From a virus, in IMG/VR virus record IMGVR_UViG_3300022752_000133, positions 1-43,654 of that record: a DNA stretch of 43,654 nt; one strand, given 5' to 3'. Below the pieces are notes generated by a model, which had not been told where the DNA came from, did no database searches, and worked only from the letters and a program-made list of their open reading frames with translations. Below are positions 32,218 through 43,654 of the stretch, one piece after another (position 1 is the stretch's first letter; each line of letters opens with the position of its first letter). The translations under genes and the position numbers were made by a program.

Positions 32218-34818
32218 CTAGCGGGCAAACCGTGCGGCGTGACCCCAGTCAACCTCACCTGTTGGGACAGCGCGTGGAACAAGTGCTCGTCCTTGAATCT
32301 CTGCCTTCGAGCCTAAACCTACAACTGCCATTCCGCGGTCACTTATCTTGCGTTGAAACGCGATCTGTGTCATCGGGCGCTCGCCACGTTCCTCGGACCA
32401 TGCGCGGTAGACAGAATACAGAGCCTTAACTGGCAAGCTTGTACCTTCTGCCTCCTTGGTTTCTTCATTTAGGAAGATTCCAATGCGGTCCTCGTTCTTC
32501 TTGTAGATCTCACTTGCCTCAGAAACTGCCTTACATGTTCCAAGTGCATCACGGGCAGATGAACCAAGCAGTTTGATTGCACCCTCAACTGCCCACGATA
32601 GGACAGCAGGCAGAGCACCTTCAGGATCAAAGATGTAATGTTTTAACTCTGGGTCTGGATTCTCAGGAACATTTAGCAGTGGCACAGGACGAATACGACG
32701 CCACATTGCATCATCATTGATGATTGGGCGGTGATTTGTAGTTACCCACAACTTAGCTCTACTTGAAAACGTAAATGGTTTTTCACCAGGCGAACGTGCA
32801 GAGATTTCGCTTGATCCAGTAAGTTTCTTAACTGAGTTTTCCTTAAGTCTTTCTGACTCTGGAAGCTCGTCAACCCAAACAAGACGACGACCGCGTAACT
32901 CTGCCCAGTGATAAAGATCTGAGCTTGATGACATTCCGTCACCTTGTGCAAGAATAGAAGAGTCTAATGGCCAAGCATATTGCTGCGTTCCCATTGCCTT
33001 GACTAAAGCTTCAACCATTGTGTTCTTACCAGACCCAGGAGGACCGTAAACAAGAAACATAACGTCATACGTTCTTAAACCTGTAAGTGAATATCCTGCA
33101 GCGCGTTGTAGCCACTCTTGCAGTTCACGATCTCCGTTAGTTGCAAAGTCTAAGAACTGTTCCCACTTGACGTTTCGCATTCCTGGCGTGTATGCAACTG
33201 GCGCTCGTCGTGTGATGTAAAGATCAGGACGTCCCTTAAGTAGTTCTCCTGTGCGTAAATCAATCACACCGTTGGCAACACCAAGCAGTGTTTCATCAGA
33301 GTCCCAGTTTTCTACGCCAACTAAAACACGTGGATCAGATGTTGCGTTTTCAATAGCGCCTGCGATACGTGAGTTTGACTTTGCCTGTAAAGCCCAACGC
33401 ATAACCTCGGATTGTTTATCAGCGTCATCATAGTGAACTACCTCAGACGCAATGATAGGTGAAAGCTTCTTTGCAAGTTCCTGCATTTCCAAATTTTCAA
33501 CGTCTGGCTTCCAGTATCCGCCGTCCCAGTGAAACCAGCCAAGTCCTGGAGTGTAACGCACGGCTGGACCAAATGAATCAACAAGACGGCGACCATTACC
33601 TGTATCTGTAAGCGTGCGCTTGCCAGGTTCTCCGCCTTCATTGTCATTTACAGAGTCAATGTCCTTAGGAACGTCAATGTTGATAAGACTTGATGCCTGG
33701 CTAATTGAGTCGCCATCGCTAATTGACTTGTTAACAGTTCCGCCAATTGTTCCTGGCATCTTGTATGTTTCAGACTCAACCGCATTTTGCGCAGCCTGTG
33801 CAAGCTTCTCACGCGTTTCCTGTTGAGATTTTTGTGCCCACTCATTAAGTCCTGGCCATAATCTTTCAGTCTTCGGATTGTCAATTACATATTGAATAGC
33901 ACGACGAACGTGCATCAACAAACCGCCTTGACCTTCGATCTCAAGCGGAGGCCGCACCTTCTCTGCGTTAAAACGAATCATCATTGTTTCAACAGCAAGA
34001 CGACCAGCCTCGGTGTTGATCGGGAACTTATTTGCAAGCGCACATGTCATGCGGTAGATATCTACTGCACGTGATCCTTCGTCAATTCCTTCCTCAAGAA
34101 GGCGATCAATGTCAACGCGCTCTCCGCCAAAGTCTAAGTTATCTAAGAAACTCCAGTCGCCTTCACCTAACGCAGTTGGCGACTTACGTCCGCGCTTACG
34201 CAGAGAGACAAGCAGTTCCTCAGGAGCTCGTGCAATTTCAATTTCCCATGGAGCTTTTCCTGGCGCCCACTCATAGCATACACCTGAGAAGTGTCGTGAT
34301 GGAGCAATAAGAACATAGCCGTTGTGCTTGATGTCAACGCCTGGCAGATTTGCCTTCTTAAGATTTCCAACAAGCGCCTCGTTTTCATCGCACTTGTAAA
34401 ACAGGTGACGGCCTCGTAAAACTTTTCCGCCTGCAATTGTGTACTCACCAGTGATTGCCTCAACGGTTGGAGGAAGCGCACCTTCTACAAGTTGTTCAAA
34501 CTTTTCAAATGAGTCAGGTCCACCTGAGCGTGGGTCGATGTCAATAACAAAGAATCCGCTTGTCTTACACATTACGCCGATGTTCATCTCGGCATCTTTA
34601 TCCCACCACTGCTTTACTGTGTCAGGATCTGTAGTTGCAAACTTGTTCCACTCAGGTAGTGACGGGTGCTTGCCTACATCCTTAGGCTCTGCGTGCGCTC
34701 CGCCGCAGGTGCAGCGTCCACCAACAATTCCGTAGCATGGAAGAATTGACCAACCTTGCTCTGCGTACCAAGATGCGGCAGGACCAAGTCGTCCTTGAGC
34801 TGATTCCCACGTGCTCAT
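32218..34818 (-). CDS. Prim-pol / SF3 (D5-type) primase-helicase
   Basis: An 866-residue replication protein. The N-terminal part is a bifunctional primase/polymerase domain: ASWYAEQGWSILPCYG, CTCGG-type cysteines, KHPSLPEWNKFATTDPDTVK, the metal motif FVIDIDPRSGG (D93, D95), and GRHLFYKCD (His138). The centre matches the D5 N-terminal region. The C-terminal half is an SF3 helicase with Walker A GPPGSGKNTM (Lys598), Walker B LVWVDELPE, and the sensor segment LWVTTNHRPIINDDAMWRRI. It would prime and unwind DNA at the phage origin. TAGGACC gives a modest ribosome site. It is encoded alone on the minus strand between the recombinase and the 35 kb genes. Confidence 0.95.
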   Translation of the reverse strand: MSTWESAQGRLGPAASWYAEQGWSILPCYGIVGGRCTCGGAHAEPKDVGKHPSLPEWNKFATTDPDTVKQWWDKDAEMNIGVMCKTSGFFVIDIDPRSGGPDSFEKFEQLVEGALPPTVEAITGEYTIAGGKVLRGRHLFYKCDENEALVGNLKKANLPGVDIKHNGYVLIAPSRHFSGVCYEWAPGKAPWEIEIARAPEELLVSLRKRGRKSPTALGEGDWSFLDNLDFGGERVDIDRLLEEGIDEGSRAVDIYRMTCALANKFPINTEAGRLAVETMMIRFNAEKVRPPLEIEGQGGLLMHVRRAIQYVIDNPKTERLWPGLNEWAQKSQQETREKLAQAAQNAVESETYKMPGTIGGTVNKSISDGDSISQASSLINIDVPKDIDSVNDNEGGEPGKRTLTDTGNGRRLVDSFGPAVRYTPGLGWFHWDGGYWKPDVENLEMQELAKKLSPIIASEVVHYDDADKQSEVMRWALQAKSNSRIAGAIENATSDPRVLVGVENWDSDETLLGVANGVIDLRTGELLKGRPDLYITRRAPVAYTPGMRNVKWEQFLDFATNGDRELQEWLQRAAGYSLTGLRTYDVMFLVYGPPGSGKNTMVEALVKAMGTQQYAWPLDSSILAQGDGMSSSSDLYHWAELRGRRLVWVDELPESERLKENSVKKLTGSSEISARSPGEKPFTFSSRAKLWVTTNHRPIINDDAMWRRIRPVPLLNVPENPDPELKHYIFDPEGALPAVLSWAVEGAIKLLGSSARDALGTCKAVSEASEIYKKNEDRIGIFLNEETKEAEGTSLPVKALYSVYRAWSEERGERPMTQIAFQRKISDRGMAVVGLGSKAEIQGRALVPRAVPTGEVDWGHAARFAR

Positions 34819-34977
34819 GAGACGGTCCTATCTAGCATCTTTTTCGTCGCTCTCCCATCAAAACAGTTATATAACAACAACTTTATCGTGAATTTCATAT
34901 CATATCACTTTTTTCGACAAGTTGTTACTGGGCGACTATAAATGGTCACCCGATAAAAGTACACTACCAAAAACAAA

Positions 34978-34985
34978 TATAGAAT
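34978..34985 (+). promoter_or_regulatory. TATAGAAT box in the primase/35020 intergenic region
   Basis: TATAGAAT lies 34 nt before the GTG of the 35020 gene. The 200-bp gap also holds AACAACTT/AAGTTGTT arms near 34877 and 34919 and an imperfect palindrome GGGCGAC-TATAAATG-GTCACCC near 34931-34952. No gene was seen in it. Confidence 0.45.
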
Positions 34986-35019
34986 AAACCTAACTTTCAT
35001 CCTAGAAGGGTATCCTCCA

Positions 35020-35379
35020 GTGAATGATCTCGTCATGCAAATTGGCATGATTGCCGCCGTCATTGGCGGAGTTAGCGCCGTCGCGGGTCTACTGTACACC
35101 ATCTATAAGATTGCTCACCGCATCGACGCAGCAATTGGCGTAGATGATAAAGGAAGAACGGTAAGTGACCGCATTGACCGCGTTGAATATCAACTTTGGC
35201 CCAATAACGGCGAGTCACTAAAGGATCAGGTAAGCAACATTGACCGTCACGCAAGAGAGACGGCAGCCGAGGTAAAGTTTATTAAGGACATTCTTGTGCA
35301 GATGGTAACAGTTCCTCATACTCCACCTGCGGAGGAGAAGATCGCAAAACCTCGCAAAAAGAAGTCTTCTGCCGCTTAA
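35020..35379 (+). CDS. Single-helix membrane protein with coiled coil
   Basis: A 119-residue protein, GTG start with AAGGG about 7-9 nt upstream. One transmembrane helix (MQIGMIAAVIGGVSAVAGLL to YTIYKIA, about 6-30), then a charged helical stretch (RTVSDRIDRVEYQLWPNNGE, SLKDQVSNIDRHARETAAEV) and a basic tail KPRKKKSSAA. Similar anchored coiled-coil proteins occur next to lysis or replication genes of actinophages. It could be a spanin-like or holin-accessory protein; the function is not known. Confidence 0.7.
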   Translation: MNDLVMQIGMIAAVIGGVSAVAGLLYTIYKIAHRIDAAIGVDDKGRTVSDRIDRVEYQLWPNNGESLKDQVSNIDRHARETAAEVKFIKDILVQMVTVPHTPPAEEKIAKPRKKKSSAA

Positions 35380-35467
35380 AAAGAAGCAGTTTTTAGTTTT
35401 ATCCTGCAGTAACATATTTTAGCTATATAAAGCTATATAAAGGTTGTAGGCAAGCTTACAGCCAAAA

Positions 35468-35496
35468 TTGACAGAAACTTTTTTATCTTTTATGTT
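35468..35496 (+). promoter_or_regulatory. Sigma-70-type promoter TTGACA-N17-TATGTT
   Basis: A consensus -35 TTGACA (35468-35473), a 17-nt spacer and TATGTT (35491-35496) form the best host-type promoter in the window, about 70 bp upstream of the HTH-protein gene. A tandem AGCTATATAA repeat lies upstream at about 35423-35442. It is likely an early, host-RNA-polymerase promoter. Confidence 0.7.
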
Positions 35497-35529
35497 TACT
35501 ATTCTCGAGTTATAGTTTATAGTACCTCC

Positions 35530-35557
35530 ATTACGCACTTCTCTCACTATGCGTAAT
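35530..35557. promoter_or_regulatory. ATTACGCA/TGCGTAAT inverted repeat in the leader
   Basis: An 8-bp perfect inverted repeat with a 12-nt loop ends directly at the ribosome site AGGAG of the 35568 gene. It could be an operator bound by the small HTH protein, or an RNA hairpin. Confidence 0.5.
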
Positions 35558-35567
35558 AGGAGCTACT

Positions 35568-35852
35568 ATGTCTTTAGCAGATAGGTTAAACAAGACAGCA
35601 AGCGCAAATCGCCCTGGATTACCTTGTCGTTTAGGGTCCTTGTTAAAAGGCGATGAGCTTTCAGACACAGATAAAAAATATTTAGAGGACGTACTTAGCG
35701 TCCCGTTAGGTGAACCAACACGTGTTCCGACAACCGCGATTGCAGAGGCACTCAAGCAGGAAGGTTTCACCGTAGGCGTCGCGGCAGTTCAACGCCACCG
35801 CCGCAAGGAATGTCGTTGCTTCGGAGCAAGCCCAAAGTTCTACGAGGAGTAA
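35568..35852 (+). CDS. Small HTH DNA-binding protein
   Basis: A 94-residue protein: MSLADRLNKTASANRPGLPC, LGSLLKGDELSDTDKKYLED, VPTTAIAEALKQEGFTVGVA, AVQRHRRKECRCFGASPKFY. The segment TTAIAEALKQEGF..GVAAVQRHRRKECRC is a helix-turn-helix with a basic recognition helix, as in many actinophage small HTH proteins. TAGGAGCTACT gives a strong ribosome site. It is driven by the strongest promoter in the window and has a palindrome in its leader, so it is likely an early regulator that controls itself. The metallophosphoesterase follows after 1 nt. Confidence 0.75.
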   Translation: MSLADRLNKTASANRPGLPCRLGSLLKGDELSDTDKKYLEDVLSVPLGEPTRVPTTAIAEALKQEGFTVGVAAVQRHRRKECRCFGASPKFYEE

Positions 35853-35853
35853 G

Positions 35854-37068
35854 ATGACATTCTCAGAAAAGCTAAATGACCTCCTTTCTTCTCCAACATC
35901 TAGCTTTGCCCAAAGGAATCGTCCGTCATACCCAACAGGTTGGGAGCCTGGAGTTTTACACGGTGACAACGGTGACCTTACAGTAACAACAGACCTTTTA
36001 CCTAAGATTGATGATGAGAACTCCTGGAAGGCCGCTGTCGAGTCTCTTGGCGTATCTGTGCCAGAAGGTTGGAGTGTGCGTCTCTATGAGGCACGATATG
36101 ACCCAGCCGCATGGCATAGAGATACCGAGGACGGTGAGGCGGTAACACGTCCAGCGTGGAGATATCGCTTTAAGATCGAGCAGACACGCGTATCAGAAGT
36201 TAATTTTGATGACCTTATCGAGTTAGTTGATAAGCATAAGCCACACAAGAAGTCAGAAGACGTAGGAACATTGCAGTGGATACTTGCAACAGGCGACTGG
36301 CAACTTGGAAAAGTTGATGGTGACGGCGTTGAGGGAACTGTAGCTCGCATAATGGAATCAACTGATAGATCTATAGAAAGAATAAAGGAATTAAAGCGTC
36401 TTAAGAAGTGGCCAGGTAACGCTGTTCTTGTTTTAACTGGCGACTGCGTTGAAGGTTTTGTATCTCAAAACGGTGGAAACACGTGGAGAACAAACCTGAC
36501 GATGACGGAGCAGGTACGACTTTACCGCCGTCTTGTGTATGACATTGTATCTAAGCTATCCGAGGAGACAGAAAATCTTCTTGTGATTGCCGTTCCAGGT
36601 AACCATGGCGAGACTGTTCGTCTTGCAGGAAAGATGTCTACCCGCATGGACGACTCGTGGGACGTAGATGCTGTTATTGCCGTCGCAGATGCGATGGAAA
36701 GAAATAAGGAAGCCTACGGACACGTAAAGTTTGTCACTCCAATGAAAGATGAAGGCACGATAGTGCTCGACCTTGGTGGAACCATAACTGCGGTTGCGCA
36801 CGGGCACCAGGTGCCTCGCGGGGACGTTCCTAAGTGGGTTGCTGAGCACGCCAAGAACATGGCACCCGTTGGAGATGCCCACCTGATTATTACTGGCCAT
36901 CACCATCACCTTCGCATCCAGTCACTTGGACCACGAACATGGGTACAGGTTCCAGCTATGGAGTCGGAGTCCGTGTGGTGGAGGCATAGAACTGGAGAGG
37001 TATCTCCTCCAGGCATGGTAAGTGTTCTTGTCGGCGCAGGAACATGGTCGGACCTTGCAATTTTATAA
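35854..37068 (+). CDS. Calcineurin-like metallophosphoesterase
   Basis: A 404-residue protein. About 135 N-terminal residues of unknown fold are followed by the phosphoesterase domain: ATGDWQLGK (Asp148; Gln where many have His), LTGDCVEG (Asp197), VPGNHGE (Asn250, His251), AHGHQV (His316/318) and ITGHHHH (348-352). These are the metal ligands of the calcineurin/SbcD-type superfamily. Phage members commonly accompany replication genes; the substrate (DNA ends, nucleotides or a regulatory nucleotide) is not known. It is coupled to the small HTH gene. After it, ATAAAACTGTTTTAT could form a weak terminator. Confidence 0.88.
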   Translation: MTFSEKLNDLLSSPTSSFAQRNRPSYPTGWEPGVLHGDNGDLTVTTDLLPKIDDENSWKAAVESLGVSVPEGWSVRLYEARYDPAAWHRDTEDGEAVTRPAWRYRFKIEQTRVSEVNFDDLIELVDKHKPHKKSEDVGTLQWILATGDWQLGKVDGDGVEGTVARIMESTDRSIERIKELKRLKKWPGNAVLVLTGDCVEGFVSQNGGNTWRTNLTMTEQVRLYRRLVYDIVSKLSEETENLLVIAVPGNHGETVRLAGKMSTRMDDSWDVDAVIAVADAMERNKEAYGHVKFVTPMKDEGTIVLDLGGTITAVAHGHQVPRGDVPKWVAEHAKNMAPVGDAHLIITGHHHHLRIQSLGPRTWVQVPAMESESVWWRHRTGEVSPPGMVSVLVGAGTWSDLAIL

Positions 37069-37124
37069 AATATCCAAGTAATAAAACTGTTTTATTGGTA
37101 GTATTTACCTGCCGACTACTGTAG

Positions 37125-39410
<2,286 letters not shown>

Positions 39411-39424
39411 GAGCGGCCAATAAC

Positions 39425-43654
<4,230 letters not shown>

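Overview
The window looks like part of the genome of a tailed phage of an actinobacterium, by its moderate GC most likely a freshwater one. No terminase, capsid, portal or polymerase gene is visible, so this is inferred from other genes. Two WhiB-type iron-sulfur regulators and a DUF3039 protein point to an actinobacterial host. A CHAP endolysin, small holin-like membrane proteins, a tail-tip gene cluster with collagen-like fibres, a prim-pol/SF3 helicase, a class II ribonucleotide reductase and dense overlapping small genes on both strands point to a phage. I saw no tRNA, rRNA, IS element or CRISPR array by eye.

Layout. 1-2.7 kb: a leftward block with a partial unknown gene, a holin-like protein, zinc-knuckle proteins, a GT-A-like glycosyltransferase and a two-helix membrane protein. 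2.7-3.2 kb: an AT-rich, gene-free divergent region with an 18-bp inverted repeat, a 14-bp palindrome and two tandem ~49-bp hairpin repeats. 3.2-10.6 kb: rightward genes, namely two FN3 plus polyglycine adhesins flanking a 1512-residue exported stalk protein and a small holin-like gene. 10.7-12.1 kb: an operon of five small overlapping genes. 12.1-17.7 kb: leftward genes, namely a polyglycine adhesin, an exported Ala-rich protein, two WhiBs, a FmdB-like zinc ribbon, the adenosylcobalamin-type ribonucleotide reductase and DUF3039. 17.8-19.3 kb: SpeD, a second glycosyltransferase and thioredoxin. 19.3-25.8 kb: four more polyglycine adhesins, an exported Ig-like protein, a PYPSW/WDE-type structural protein and a conserved unknown. 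25.9-28.8 kb: lipoprotein, membrane protein, CHAP endolysin, SNase-type nuclease, a holin candidate and a cupin. 29-31.3 kb: a tail protein and the first collagen-like fibre. 31.4-34.8 kb: a serine recombinase and the leftward primase-helicase. 35-37 kb: a coiled-coil membrane protein, a small HTH protein and a metallophosphoesterase. 37.2 kb to the right edge: three more collagen-like fibres, the last cut by the edge.

How the genes work together. Nucleotide supply (class II reductase, thioredoxin) and replication (prim-pol helicase, phosphoesterase) sit beside host-control genes (WhiB pair, DUF3039, small HTH and zinc proteins), a lysis and nuclease cluster, and an unusually large investment in surface recognition: seven paralogous polyglycine adhesins, four collagen-like fibres and four exported or lipidated proteins. 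Many adhesin genes have no Shine-Dalgarno but carry a TATAGAAT-like box 6-9 nt before the ATG, suggesting a shared phage promoter class giving leaderless or nearly leaderless mRNAs.

Most notable: the seven-copy adhesin family; the phage-borne 1512-residue stalk protein with signal peptide, PA14 and C-terminal anchor; a possible antisense membrane-protein gene inside its 5' end; a cupredoxin-like copper motif ending one fibre; a serine recombinase that seems to start at ATT; the tandem hairpin region near 2.9 kb; and a recurrent YTGCGGTGA motif with strong strand bias.
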